Shown in pieces: positions 11,193 to 20,129 of a DNA stretch of 64,000 nt; positions within the stretch are counted from its first letter, which is position 1, and every line of letters starts with the position of its first letter. The DNA lies in NCBI GenBank assembly GCA_022844475.1, contig JALHLR010000003.1, positions 74,892 through 138,891 of the forward strand, read 5' to 3'. The notes below the pieces were generated by a model, which made no database searches, had not been told where the DNA came from, and was given only the letters and a program-made list of their open reading frames with translations. The DNA is from Hyphomonadaceae bacterium. Lineage in GTDB: Bacteria > Pseudomonadota > Alphaproteobacteria > Caulobacterales > Hyphomonadaceae. Both the position numbers and the translations under genes were made by a program.

Positions 11193-11993
11193 ATGGCCGA
11201 CGTCAATTCGATGCAGGGCAAGCGCGCCATCGTGACGGGTGGCGGCACGGGACTGGGCGCTGCAACGGCGCTGGGCCTGGCGCGGCGCGGTGTGCATGTC
11301 TGCATCAACTACAATTCGAGCGTCGACGCGGCGAGCGATGTGGTGACGCAGTGCAAGGCGCTGGGCGTCGACGCGTTCGCAGTGAAGGCCAATGTCGGCG
11401 AGGATGCGGACTGCAGGGCGCTGGTGGCGGCGGCCGTTGAAAAGTTCGGCGGCGTCGACGTGCTTGTTAACAATGCGGGCATCACGAAGTTTGCAAAGCA
11501 CACGGATCTCGACGCGCTTGATGCCGACGACTTCCTGAAGCTCTACCGGGTCAATGTCGTCGCTGTGTACCAGATGACAAGGGCTGCGCAGCCACATCTT
11601 GCCGCGAGCGGCAAGGGATCGGTGGTGAACGTCTCGTCGATCGCTGGCGTGACGGGCATCGGATCGTCCATCGCCTACGCCTCGACCAAAGGCGCGCTGA
11701 ACACGATGACACTGAGCCTCGCGCGGGCGCTGGCGCCCAACATCCGCGTAAATGCGGTTTGCCCGGGCTATATCGGCTCCGGGTGGTTCACCAAGTATCA
11801 GGGTAACGATGTCGAGGCGCAGACGGCGGAGAATGTCGCGAAGACCGTGCCGCTCAGAGTTGCTTCGATGCCGGAAGACATCGCCGAGTCGATCCTCTTC
11901 TTCGCTGGACCAGAGAGCCGGCATGTAACCGGCGAGTTCATGATCATTGATGCTGGCATGCACCTTGGCTATGCGCCGTTGAGAGCCAGGTAA
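11193..11993 (+). CDS. SDR-family oxidoreductase
   Basis: NAD(P)-dependent short-chain dehydrogenase of 266 residues, FabG/glucose-dehydrogenase-like. Cofactor motif TGGGTGLG near residue 15, structural NNAG, catalytic Ser in VSSIAG and YASTK (YxxxK), and a C-terminal MIIDAGMHLG. GGGAGCGAGAG precedes the ATG. It lies between the two mutase subunit genes but on the opposite strand. Substrate unknown. Confidence 0.88.
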   Translation: MADVNSMQGKRAIVTGGGTGLGAATALGLARRGVHVCINYNSSVDAASDVVTQCKALGVDAFAVKANVGEDADCRALVAAAVEKFGGVDVLVNNAGITKFAKHTDLDALDADDFLKLYRVNVVAVYQMTRAAQPHLAASGKGSVVNVSSIAGVTGIGSSIAYASTKGALNTMTLSLARALAPNIRVNAVCPGYIGSGWFTKYQGNDVEAQTAENVAKTVPLRVASMPEDIAESILFFAGPESRHVTGEFMIIDAGMHLGYAPLRAR

Positions 11994-12027
11994 CGGGTAA
12001 GTCGCTGCGGCGAAGCGGAGGTTGGAG

Positions 12028-13179
12028 ATGGTCTGGTCGCGCCGTCAAGTTCTACTCAACTCCGGTGCGGCGCTTGCAGTTGCGGGCTGCTCGACCGCCA
12101 AACCTTCGGCGCCATCGACACCCGCGCCGACATTTCCTTCCACACACTCGCCAGTCCCCGTTGCCGGATCAGCATTTCCGCTGATCGCCGATACCGCTGC
12201 GCGGCTAGACGTGGCGAAGGTGCGAGCGCTGCGAAATCAGGGCGTGAAGTCGGTGTTCCGCTACTATTCCCACATCCCGCCGAGTCTGACGGGGAAAGAC
12301 CTGCAGCCGGAAGAGGCGCGGATCATCCTTGGCGAGGGCCTCTCGATCGGCAGCGTGTTCCAGCATTTCAATCATTGCTTCCGGACGTTCGAGAACAACT
12401 GGGGCAAGGAGGACGCCGGGCAGGCGTTGCGCCAGGCGGAGGCGGCCGGGCAGCCGGAAGGGTCGGCCATCTATTTCGGCGTTGACGCGGACTGGCCCTA
12501 TCAGGTCATGCGCGATCCGATCATCAAGTACTTCGAGGACGTGAAGCGCGCGTTCGAAGGTTCGGGCATCGCCATCGGCATCTATTCCAACGGATGCATC
12601 TGCAATGCGATCCGCGAGAAGGGACTGGCGCAGTACTTCTGGCTGTCAGGATCAACCGGGCATTCCGGCACGCAGGCGTTCTACAACACCGGCCAGTGGA
12701 CGATGTTCCAGAACGCGCTGGACGTGACCCCGCCTGAAGTCGGCTACGGGATCGACACCAACATCGCGAACCCCTCGTCCCGCGGCTATATCGGCCAGTG
12801 GAGTGCGGCGGGATCGACCACTGCATCGCACGGGGACTCGCCGACGCGGGCGGCGTTCGAGGCGCGAGCGTTCCTGCGCGCCAACACGGAGCTCGTGCAA
12901 GATCTCAATCCCGGGGCTGCGTCGCTGGCGACGTTGATCAAGGACAGGAATGTGCGGCGCCTTGAAACGTCCGGCGCGTGGACCGAGGTGGTTACACAGG
13001 AAGGCGGTGCATCACGCACCGCCGCTCCGTTGAGGGGCTGGGTCCCGACTTCTGCGTTGGCGCCGATGGAGCGCTTTCCGGACAACGCGTCGAGCTATGG
13101 GCTGTGTGGCGCGCCGACGGCGGTGAGCGACACGTTCAAGTACCAGAACTGCGAACGTGCGACCTCCCGCAATCGCTGA
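12028..13179 (+). CDS. Tat-type lipoprotein with Rv2525c-like glycoside-hydrolase-like (DUF1906) domain
   Basis: 383 residues from ATG 12028 (GCGGAGG upstream; an in-frame TTG at 12022 is less likely). The N-terminus has a twin-arginine pair (SRRQVLL), a hydrophobic stretch and lipobox AVAGC (Cys21), so export by Tat and lipidation are likely. After a Pro/Thr/Ser-rich linker, residues about 50-270 look like the DUF1906 TIM-barrel domain of mycobacterial Rv2525c (FRYYSHIP, IYFGVDADW, IGIYSNG, WTMFQNALDV). The last about 100 residues include an SH3-like stretch (LETSGAWTEVV to RGWVPTSALAP). Substrate unknown; presumably cell-wall or surface polysaccharide. The family is better known in actinobacteria. 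Confidence 0.75.
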   Translation: MVWSRRQVLLNSGAALAVAGCSTAKPSAPSTPAPTFPSTHSPVPVAGSAFPLIADTAARLDVAKVRALRNQGVKSVFRYYSHIPPSLTGKDLQPEEARIILGEGLSIGSVFQHFNHCFRTFENNWGKEDAGQALRQAEAAGQPEGSAIYFGVDADWPYQVMRDPIIKYFEDVKRAFEGSGIAIGIYSNGCICNAIREKGLAQYFWLSGSTGHSGTQAFYNTGQWTMFQNALDVTPPEVGYGIDTNIANPSSRGYIGQWSAAGSTTASHGDSPTRAAFEARAFLRANTELVQDLNPGAASLATLIKDRNVRRLETSGAWTEVVTQEGGASRTAAPLRGWVPTSALAPMERFPDNASSYGLCGAPTAVSDTFKYQNCERATSRNR

Positions 13180-14424
13180 TCAGCTCCGAGGCGTCACTCG
13201 AAGCACTTTCCCGCCATCGTCGACCAGCACATAGAGAGCGCCGTCTGGCGCCTGGGTGATATCGCGGATTCGACCCTGGTCGCTCATGAGACGCTCTTCG
13301 CCGATGACACGGTCGCCCTCGATGTCGAGACGTACCAGTTGGGTTGTGCCCAGCGCGGCGATAATCAGGTCACCATTCCACGGGAAGAGATTGCCCGTGT
13401 AGAAGATCATGTCCCCGGGTGCGATGACCGGGTCCCAGTAATAGATCGGCTGCTCCATTCCTTCTTGTGCGGTGACGCCTTCGCCAATGGGGGTGCCCGG
13501 ATAGTCGATCCCGTAAGTGATCAGGGGCCAGCCATAATTCTTGCCGGCTTCTGGGATGTTTATCTCGTCGCCGCCGCGCGGGCCATGCTCGATTGTCCAG
13601 AGCTTGCCAGTGGCGGGATTGATCGCGGCGCCCTGTACATTGCGGTGGCCATAGCTCCAGATTTCGGGCTTCGAGTTGGCCCGGCCGATGAAGGGGTTAT
13701 CATCGGCGGGCGAGCCATCGGGCTTCAGCTTCACGACCTTGCCGATATGCGCGTCGAGATCCTGCGCCAGCTGGCGTGATTCCGGTTCGTAGCGTTCGCC
13801 CAGCGTGAGGTAGATGTTGCCGGAGGAGTCCCATTCGATGTTGGAGCCATAGTGCGCGGTGGACGCCCAGGCAGGGACCTGCCTGAAAATGGTAGAGACA
13901 TTCTCCAGCTTGCTGCGGTCGGCAGAGAGCCTCGCCTTCGCCAGGCTTGTTCCGCTCTTGCCGCCGCCGCGGTCTTCGGAGAACGAGAAATAGACTGTCC
14001 GGGCGGTCATGAAATCAGGGCCAACCGAAACATCGAGCAGGCCGCCCTGATCCCGGGCGTCGACACGGGGCACGCCAGTAACTTCAGTCTTTGGCTTGCC
14101 CGGGGCGACGAGCCACAGCTTGCCGGCCTTTGAGGTTACAAGGATCGCGCCGTCATCAGGAAGTATGGCGGAGCCCCAAGGATTATCGATGCCATCTGCG
14201 ATCGTCTCGACTTCGAGGGTTACGCCGGATTTCGACTCAGGCGCGCGGTTCTGTTCCGGGAAGGCAGGGACGGCGTCGGTCTTGCTGGGCTCGCCCTGGG
14301 CAACTGCGGCGCCTCGGGCGGGGGATGCGTTGTTGCCCGGTCGCTGTTCGACTGCGGAGTTCGGCGTAGCACCACCGCAAGCCGCGAGGAGACCTGCGAA
14401 ACCTAGAAGGGCAAGCAGGCGCAT
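13180..14424 (-). CDS. PQQ-dependent sugar dehydrogenase-type lipoprotein
   Basis: Six-bladed beta-propeller of the soluble glucose/aldose sugar dehydrogenase family (YliI-like), 414 residues. Lipobox LAAC at Cys16, then a low-complexity linker to about residue 60. Recognisable propeller pieces are VETIADGIDNPWGSAILPDDGAILV, YGHRNVQGAAINPATGKLWTIEHGPRGGDEIN and NYGWPLITYGIDYPG. It would oxidise an aldose outside the inner membrane if PQQ is available; no pqq genes are in the window. ATG 14424 has GGAGATGG upstream. It follows mutA on the same strand after a 70-base gap. Confidence 0.87.
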   Translation of the reverse strand: MRLLALLGFAGLLAACGGATPNSAVEQRPGNNASPARGAAVAQGEPSKTDAVPAFPEQNRAPESKSGVTLEVETIADGIDNPWGSAILPDDGAILVTSKAGKLWLVAPGKPKTEVTGVPRVDARDQGGLLDVSVGPDFMTARTVYFSFSEDRGGGKSGTSLAKARLSADRSKLENVSTIFRQVPAWASTAHYGSNIEWDSSGNIYLTLGERYEPESRQLAQDLDAHIGKVVKLKPDGSPADDNPFIGRANSKPEIWSYGHRNVQGAAINPATGKLWTIEHGPRGGDEINIPEAGKNYGWPLITYGIDYPGTPIGEGVTAQEGMEQPIYYWDPVIAPGDMIFYTGNLFPWNGDLIIAALGTTQLVRLDIEGDRVIGEERLMSDQGRIRDITQAPDGALYVLVDDGGKVLRVTPRS

Positions 14425-14494
14425 GGACCATCTCCGTGTTTTGCCTATCTCGCAGATAGGCCGGGTAGCTGGCGCGCCCTGTCCGGGCGCGAGT

Positions 14495-16489
14495 CTATCG
14501 CATCAGTCCAAGTTCGGCGTGCGCCAGTTCGAGACTCGCCAGCACGTCGACGCCGAGATGGATGAATTCGTCGACACCCGCCTCGCGCAGTTCCTGTTCA
14601 CGATCACCGGGCTTGCCGGCAAGATACAGGCGCGAGACGCCAGCGGCTCTCAGGGCCTTCGCGGCCGCGACCCCCTCTTCGGTATACTGCTTGTCAGATC
14701 CGCAAAGGCAGGCCATCGACACGCCGGACTGTTTGAGGCCTTGCGCAAGGGCGGCGATATCTCCGGTCAGCGGCGCTGCGTCGATACCGCCAGCGGCGAA
14801 GAAGTTCTGTGCGAACTGCACGCGTGCTGCGTGCTCAGCCAGTGGGCCAATCGCCGCCAGCGCGATGCGCGGCGGACGGCCAGCTATGGCACGTTGATCC
14901 GCAAGATCGCGCAGGCGCTCGAAGGGTTCGGCAAGCCGGATTGGCCAGAACGGGTCGGCCTCTGCGCCGTCTTCCTTGGTCGTGCGCGACAGGTCAGCCA
15001 GGGTCGCCTTGTCGATAGCAGCGAGGCGAAGCGCCGCCCATGTTCGGTTGGCAGGTGCGCGGCCGGAGGCCTCCGCGGCGCGACGGACGATCGCAGGCAG
15101 GTTGACCGCCTCAATGCTCGGGACTTCTTCCTGCAGCAGGGGGAAATCCGTAACGCCGGTGATCGGCTCCTTCCGTTTCGCCGCCGCCTTGAAGCGCGCC
15201 GCGCGCGCGTCCGCGACGCCAGCCTGAAAGACACCACGCTGTAGCGCTTTGAGCAAACCACCTTCGCGCTCGACCTGCTGGAAGAGTTCCCAGGCGGCAC
15301 TGGACAGATCCTCGCCCAGCTTCTCGATGGCCCAGGCGCCGCCCGGCGGATCGATGACGCGGCCGAGGCTGGATTCTTCCTGCGCTATGATCTGCGTGTT
15401 GCGGGCAAGGCGGCGAGCGAGCTTGCCAGGAAGGCCCATCGCATCGGTGAAGTTGCGGATAGTGACGATGTCGGCGCCGCCGACACCAGCGGCGAAACAG
15501 GCGGCGGTGTTGCGCAGGATGTTCACCCAGGGATCGCGGCGGGTGAGCATGCGGCGTGAGGATACGGCCTGAAGCTTCATCGCGCCCGATGCGCCGAATG
15601 CTGTGGCGACACGTGACCACATGCGGCGGGCGGCGCGGAGCTTCGCCATCTCAACCTGGTAGTCAGCACCGACGCTGGCAGTGAAAAGGATCTGGCGGCA
15701 AGCAGCCTCGGCGCCCATACCCGCCGTCATCAGCGCACGAACATAATCGGCTCCGGCAGCAATCAGAAAGGCGAGTTCCTGCACTTCGGTTCCGCCCGAT
15801 TCGTGCACGGGTCGTGAGTCGGCGCGGATCGTCGTTGCGAGCGAAAATTCTGCGGCTGCATCGCGCGCGAAACGCGCGGCTTGCTCCAGCTCGTCATCAC
15901 CGCGACCCGGGAGCGCGCCGGTACGGGCGAGGGCGCCAATGGGGTCAACGTTGAAGGAGATCTGTACAGATGAGGTAGGCCGCGTGACATGCGAGGCCGC
16001 GAGGAGCGCTGCCAGTTCAATGCCCTGCGCCGTGGAGGCGCCTGCGGCTTCGAGCGCTACGGTAGCAAGGTCGAGCCGCACAAACCGCAGGATGTTCTGC
16101 ACGTCCACGGCGGAGCGGGCGACCACGCCATGTTCGCCCGCGGCATCGACGCGGAGTTCGACGGAGGAGCAGCCGCCTTCGAGGGCTTCCATGACTTGAT
16201 CGGCCGCGATGGTTGGATCGGGATGTGAGACAACCTGGCGAATGTCCCAGGGGAGATAGACGTCCTTGCTGGCGCTGGCCCCGCGGACAAAGGGCGCGAC
16301 GCCCGGTAGTCCCGATGCGTCGTGCGCCCAGTCAGGTGCGCGATATAGAGGCTTCACGGGGACGCCGTGCTCAGTCTTCGTCGTGATCCTGGACAAGGGT
16401 GCGCCGTCGAGCGCCTTCTTGGCCAGCGCCTGCCATTGCGCCTCGTCTGCGCGCGGGAAATCGGCTGAAAGGGGCAGTTCGTCGGCCAT
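14495..16489 (-). CDS. mutA: Methylmalonyl-CoA mutase, small (beta) subunit
   Basis: 664-residue partner of the catalytic subunit in heterodimeric mutases. It keeps the barrel (YLPWDIRQVVSHPDPTIAADQ, LARNTQIIAQEESSLGRVIDPPGGAWAIEKL) but its C-terminal flavodoxin-like domain lacks the DxHxxG cobalamin motif: IALAAIGPLAEHAARV stands in its place. This is normal for the non-catalytic subunit. The catalytic subunit is about 4 kb downstream at 8352-10547 on the same strand, with four genes between. Confidence 0.93.
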   Translation of the reverse strand: MADELPLSADFPRADEAQWQALAKKALDGAPLSRITTKTEHGVPVKPLYRAPDWAHDASGLPGVAPFVRGASASKDVYLPWDIRQVVSHPDPTIAADQVMEALEGGCSSVELRVDAAGEHGVVARSAVDVQNILRFVRLDLATVALEAAGASTAQGIELAALLAASHVTRPTSSVQISFNVDPIGALARTGALPGRGDDELEQAARFARDAAAEFSLATTIRADSRPVHESGGTEVQELAFLIAAGADYVRALMTAGMGAEAACRQILFTASVGADYQVEMAKLRAARRMWSRVATAFGASGAMKLQAVSSRRMLTRRDPWVNILRNTAACFAAGVGGADIVTIRNFTDAMGLPGKLARRLARNTQIIAQEESSLGRVIDPPGGAWAIEKLGEDLSSAAWELFQQVEREGGLLKALQRGVFQAGVADARAARFKAAAKRKEPITGVTDFPLLQEEVPSIEAVNLPAIVRRAAEASGRAPANRTWAALRLAAIDKATLADLSRTTKEDGAEADPFWPIRLAEPFERLRDLADQRAIAGRPPRIALAAIGPLAEHAARVQFAQNFFAAGGIDAAPLTGDIAALAQGLKQSGVSMACLCGSDKQYTEEGVAAAKALRAAGVSRLYLAGKPGDREQELREAGVDEFIHLGVDVLASLELAHAELGLMR

Positions 16490-16653
16490 GAATCTCTCAC
16501 GAAAACTCCGGGGCCATCAGGCATCCGGTTCGCCCGGCGTCAAGGCACGGAAGCGCGAAGGGTTTGCGGCGCAATGACAGGATTGCGGCAGCCTAACCGG
16601 CCGCTATGGTCTGGCCGGGGCGGGCTTTCCGCCGATCAGCATCGGGACCTTCC

Positions 16654-17637
16654 ATGGCAATTCCAGCCAGCCTAGCGAACCAGCTTTCAATCCCGGTGAT
16701 CGGCTCGCCGCTATTCATCATCTCCAATCCCGATCTTGTGCTCGCCCAGTGCAAGGCCGGGGTGGTCGGCTCCTTTCCCTCGCTGAATGCGCGGCCGATA
16801 GAGCAGCTGGACGAGTGGCTGAGCCAGATCAATGCGGAGCTGGCCCGCGCGCGTGCGGCGAACCCCGCAGCCAAGATCGCGCCATATGCAGTGAACCTGA
16901 TCGTGCACAAGTCGAATAATCGGATCGAGGAAGACCTTGCGCTTTGTGTAAAGCACAAGGTGCCGATGGTGATCACCTCGCTGGGCGCGCGGCCGGAAGT
17001 GAACCAAGCGATCCATTCCTATGGCGGCATCGTGCTGCACGACATCATCAACATCGTGTTCGCGCACAAAGCGCTTGAGAAGGGCGCGGACGGGTTGATC
17101 GCAGTGTGTGCAGGCGCGGGTGGACATGCGGGTGTATTGTCGCCATTTGCGCTGATCAGCGAGATCCGCGAATTCTTCGATGGACCTCTGGCTTTGTCGG
17201 GATCGATTTCGAACGGACGCCAGGTTCTCGCCGCGCAAGCCATGGGCGCCGACTTCGCCTATATCGGCTCGGCCTTCATCCCGACGCATGAAGCGCGCGC
17301 CGTGGACGGCTACAAGGACATGATCGTCGCCAGCGCGGCGAAGGATATCATCTACTCAAGCCTGTTCACCGGCGTGCACGGCAACTATCTCGCCCCCTCC
17401 ATTGCGAAGGCGGGCATGGACCCCAACAACCTGCCTGACGGCGACAAGACCTCGATGAGCTTCCAGTCGGGCGAGGGCTCGAAGGCCAAGGCATGGAAGG
17501 ACGTCTGGGGGGCCGGTCAGGGCGTTGGAGGCGTGAAGTCGCGGATGAGTGCTGGCGAGTATGTCGCGCAGCTGAAGCGTGAGTACAACGAGGCAAAGGC
17601 GGGCCTGGTTGGGAATGCGGCGGCTCTCAGAAGCTGA
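16654..17637 (+). CDS. Nitronate monooxygenase
   Basis: FMN-dependent TIM-barrel enzyme (2-nitropropane dioxygenase family) that oxidises alkyl nitronates. 327 residues from ATG 16654; an upstream ATG at 16606 adds 16 non-conserved residues. PVIGSPLFIISNPDLVLAQCKAGVVGSFP is the FMN-side N-terminus, the catalytic histidine is in CAGAGGHAGVLSPF, and SGSISNGRQVLAAQAMGADFAYIGSAF is the phosphate-binding end of the barrel. It is 15 bases ahead of threonine dehydratase and probably cotranscribed. Confidence 0.9.
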   Translation: MAIPASLANQLSIPVIGSPLFIISNPDLVLAQCKAGVVGSFPSLNARPIEQLDEWLSQINAELARARAANPAAKIAPYAVNLIVHKSNNRIEEDLALCVKHKVPMVITSLGARPEVNQAIHSYGGIVLHDIINIVFAHKALEKGADGLIAVCAGAGGHAGVLSPFALISEIREFFDGPLALSGSISNGRQVLAAQAMGADFAYIGSAFIPTHEARAVDGYKDMIVASAAKDIIYSSLFTGVHGNYLAPSIAKAGMDPNNLPDGDKTSMSFQSGEGSKAKAWKDVWGAGQGVGGVKSRMSAGEYVAQLKREYNEAKAGLVGNAAALRS

Positions 17638-17652
17638 CAGACGCGTGACCCC

Positions 17653-18660
17653 ATGATCACCGATCCGCTGCGTGACCTGCCGACATTTGCGGACATCGAG
17701 GATGCGGCCTTGCGCGTGAAGGACGTCACGGTACGGACACCGCTCTTGCGGTTCGAAGCACTCGATGAGGCGGTTGGCGCGTCGGTGTGGGTAAAGCCGG
17801 AGACACTGCAACGGACCGGTTCGTTCAAAATGCGCGGGGCGTGGAACCGGATCAGCCGGATACCCGAGGCAGATCGGGGCAAAGGCGTGGTCGCATTCTC
17901 GTCGGGCAATCATGCTCAGGGCGTGGCGGAGAGCGCGCGGCTGCTTGGGATGAAGGCGACGATTGTAATGCCATCGGACGCGCCCGCAGCAAAAATCGAG
18001 AGCACGCGTCGACGCGGGGCCGAAGTGCGGCTGTATGATCGAGTGAAGGAGAGCCGGGAAACAATCGCGGCGGAGATTGCGGGGAAGAGCGGGGCGACGA
18101 CCGTCCGCCCGTTCGACGACAGCTGGATCATGGCGGGGCAGGGGACAGCAGGGCTGGAAGCAGCGCGGGATGCACAGAAGATGGGTGTCAGGTTCGACAG
18201 CCTGATCTGCAACGCATCGGGCGGTGGACTGCTGGCGGGCATGGCGGTGGCGTTCGAGGGTGTGTCGCCGGAAACAGAGTTGTATGTCGCCGAGCCTGAC
18301 GGGCATGATGACCTGATCCGGTCGCTGGCGGCGAAGCAGATCGTCAGCAATGCGCCCGGCGTGCGCTCAATTGCGGATGCACTGATGTCACCGGAGCCAG
18401 GCGCACTGACGTTCGAGATCCACAAGCGTCGGGTGCGCGGCGGGTTCACAGCGAGCGACGATCAGTTGCTCGATGCGATGAGCTTTGCCTTCCATCACAT
18501 GAAGCTTGTCGTCGAGCCGGGCGGCGCCAACGGCTTGGCTGTTCTGCTGAACAACCGCGCATATTTTGCGGAGCGCGGCCCGATTCTGGTCGTGCTGTCA
18601 GGCGGCAATGTGGATCCCGCGATATTCGCACGCGCGATTGCGCGGGCTTCAAAGGGTTGA
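17653..18660 (+). CDS. Threonine/serine dehydratase (PLP)
   Basis: Fold-type-II PLP enzyme converting threonine to 2-oxobutanoate (or serine to pyruvate). 335 residues, without the C-terminal ACT regulatory domain of biosynthetic IlvA, so the catabolic or promiscuous type. Schiff-base lysine K59 in GSFKMRGA, SSGNHAQG loop and glycine-rich NASGGGL. Second gene after the nitronate monooxygenase. Serine racemase-like activity is possible. 2-Oxobutanoate could feed propionyl-CoA into the nearby mutase pathway (inference). Confidence 0.88.
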   Translation: MITDPLRDLPTFADIEDAALRVKDVTVRTPLLRFEALDEAVGASVWVKPETLQRTGSFKMRGAWNRISRIPEADRGKGVVAFSSGNHAQGVAESARLLGMKATIVMPSDAPAAKIESTRRRGAEVRLYDRVKESRETIAAEIAGKSGATTVRPFDDSWIMAGQGTAGLEAARDAQKMGVRFDSLICNASGGGLLAGMAVAFEGVSPETELYVAEPDGHDDLIRSLAAKQIVSNAPGVRSIADALMSPEPGALTFEIHKRRVRGGFTASDDQLLDAMSFAFHHMKLVVEPGGANGLAVLLNNRAYFAERGPILVVLSGGNVDPAIFARAIARASKG

Positions 18661-18709
18661 GGACTGACGCATGCGAAGGTTGTCTTGCGCCAGAGGCAGT
18701 TTCGTGAGA

Positions 18710-18724
18710 GAACAAATACGGAAC
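18710..18724. promoter_or_regulatory. LexA (SOS) box upstream of ssb
   Basis: GAAC-AAATACG-GAAC, a perfect copy of the alphaproteobacterial LexA direct repeat (GTTC-N7-GTTC on the other strand), 163 bases ahead of the ssb start. A nearly identical site (N7 = ATAAACG) precedes uvrA. Confidence 0.87.
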
Positions 18725-18796
18725 ACCGTGCCCGGCTGCATCGCCCTTTTGTGTGGATGACGAAGGCGGGAGAGGGTTTCGTGTGTCGCGTAGAGT

Positions 18797-18821
18797 GACG
18801 GGCAGCCCTAGGGTGCCCGTC
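18797..18821 (+). promoter_or_regulatory. Stem-loop between LexA box and ssb
   Basis: GACGGGCA (18797-18804) and TGCCCGTC (18814-18821) form a perfect 8-base-pair stem around GCCCTAGGG. There is no T-run after it, so it is not an obvious intrinsic terminator. A shorter stem, CCGAG-TGAG-CTCGG, follows at 18844-18857. It may shape the ssb leader or mark the end of the threonine dehydratase transcript. Confidence 0.5.
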
Positions 18822-18887
18822 CTGTGTCAGGAACCGGAGCGGACCGAGTGAGCTCGGCCGGGGCCGGAATGGAGAACGGAGACGACG

Positions 18888-19376
18888 ATGGCCGGGTCGG
18901 TCAACAAGGTAATTCTCATCGGCAATCTGGGGCGTGACCCGGAGATCAAGCAGATGCCGTCCGGCGGATCTATCGCGAACCTCTCGATCGCCACGTCCGA
19001 AACCTGGCGCGACAAGAATTCCGGCGAGCGCAAGGAAAAGACCGAATGGCATCGCGTCGTGGTGTTCAGCGAAGGTCTCGTCCGCATCGTCGAGCAATAT
19101 CTCAAGAAGGGCTCGAAGGTTTACATCGAGGGCCAGCTCGAAACCCGCAAATGGCAGGACAAGGACGGCAACGACAAGTATTCGACCGAAGTCGTCCTGC
19201 GGAATTTCGGCTCCACGCTGACCATGCTCGACGGCCGCAGCGAAGGTGCCGGCGCAGGTGGCGGCGGATATGAAGAGCGAGCCCCGGCCCGCAATGCCGG
19301 AGCGAAAGCCAAGGGCGGCAAGGGCCCCTCGGAAGATTTTTCCCGTCCCGACTTCGACGACGAGATTCCGTTCTAG
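18888..19376 (+). CDS. ssb: Single-stranded DNA-binding protein
   Basis: Coats single-stranded DNA in replication, repair and recombination. 162 residues. The OB fold covers about residues 1-112 ([43 protein letters not shown]). A Gly/Ala-rich flexible linker follows, and the acidic partner-binding tip ends in DDEIPF. Good Shine-Dalgarno (GGAGAACGGAGACGACG). SOS control is indicated by the LexA box at 18710. In many proteobacteria ssb neighbours uvrA; here they are about 29 kb apart. Confidence 0.97.
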   Translation: MAGSVNKVILIGNLGRDPEIKQMPSGGSIANLSIATSETWRDKNSGERKEKTEWHRVVVFSEGLVRIVEQYLKKGSKVYIEGQLETRKWQDKDGNDKYSTEVVLRNFGSTLTMLDGRSEGAGAGGGGYEERAPARNAGAKAKGGKGPSEDFSRPDFDDEIPF

Positions 19377-19402
19377 GATTCGAGAAGGCCGTCATGATTG
19401 TC

Positions 19403-19434
19403 ATCCCGGAAGCCGCGCAACGGCTATCCGGGAT
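19403..19434. repeat. REP-like palindrome after ssb
   Basis: ATCCCGGA-AGCC (19403-19414) pairs with GGCT-A-TCCGGGAT (19422-19434) with a single bulged A, giving 12 pairs around a short loop. It begins 27 bases past the ssb stop. ATCCCGGA...TCCGGGAT palindromes of this look occur between genes in many alphaproteobacteria; only one copy was noticed in this window. It may also act as a bidirectional terminator. Confidence 0.6.
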
Positions 19435-19437
19435 ACT

Positions 19438-19734
19438 TCACAGCAATTCGATTGCGTCCGTGTGGCTATCGCGTGTGGTAGTGTTCGTATTGATCTCGCA
19501 ATGAATGATGCTGACCAGATCGCCGGGATATCGATCGAGCGTATCGATCAGTGGCTCGTACGCGCCGAAGTATCGGGGCAGGTTGTGGTGCACCACGGAT
19601 GGGATCGCCGGACCGCTCACAAGCGATTCAGCTGGCGGCGCCAAGAAAGACTTCGCGGTTCGCTCTAAAGCGAATTTGGAAGGCTTGGACCGAGCAGACA
19701 ACGCAACGTTTTGTTGAGTTTCGGCGTCCTTCAT
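19438..19734 (-). CDS. Doubtful hypothetical ORF in the ssb-ftsB gap
   Basis: 98-codon frame with no recognised family. The C-terminal half (HHNLPRYFGAYEPLIDTLDRYPG) reads like protein and has a fair share of G/C third positions, while the N-terminal half does not, and no Shine-Dalgarno precedes the ATG. It may be the remnant of a lost gene. It fills most of the 424-base gap 19377-19800, which otherwise holds the REP-like palindrome and, presumably, the ftsB promoter. Confidence 0.25.
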   Translation of the reverse strand: MKDAETQQNVALSARSKPSKFALERTAKSFLAPPAESLVSGPAIPSVVHHNLPRYFGAYEPLIDTLDRYPGDLVSIIHCEINTNTTTRDSHTDAIELL

Positions 19735-19800
19735 GACGGGTTAACCGTCTCGCGGTGATCTCGCGTGGGCGGGCCGGGACGGATGGGAGTGTTGGTAAAA

Positions 19801-20103
19801 ATGGAAGGGGTTCTGAAGACTGGCAAGGCCGTCCTTCTTCCCGGCGCCATTGCCGCGCTGATCCTGTACTTTTCCTATCACGCCATTGCCGGCGAGCAGG
19901 GGCTTGCCGCTTGGGGAGAACTCCAACAGCAGGAAGAAAAGCTCCTGTCACAGATCGACATGCTGAAGGCGGAGCGCGCCACCCTCGAGATTTCGCTCGA
20001 ACGCCTTCGCGACCGCACGCTGGACCTCGATTATGTCGAGGAAATCGCCCGTACCCGGCTGTCTTATGTCCGTCCCGACGAGATCCTGGTCGCGGTCCGC
20101 TGA
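19801..20103 (+). CDS. ftsB: FtsB/DivIC-type septum formation initiator
   Basis: Bitopic cell-division protein, expected to join FtsL and FtsQ at the septum. 100 residues from ATG 19801 (GGGAG upstream). One transmembrane helix at about residues 9-26 (VLLPGAIAALILYFSYHA), then a coiled coil (WGELQQQEEKLLSQIDML through LEISLERLRDRTLD) and a conserved C-terminal YVEEIARTRLSYVRPDEI. Its place just before pdhA is the usual alphaproteobacterial arrangement, though the customary enolase gene is not upstream. Confidence 0.87.
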   Translation: MEGVLKTGKAVLLPGAIAALILYFSYHAIAGEQGLAAWGELQQQEEKLLSQIDMLKAERATLEISLERLRDRTLDLDYVEEIARTRLSYVRPDEILVAVR

Positions 20104-20129
20104 AATATTCGCGAAATCAGTGTGGAACT

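Noticed and set aside
17356-18306. 316-codon minus-strand frame
   Set aside because: Antisense to nitronate monooxygenase and threonine dehydratase; no protein features.
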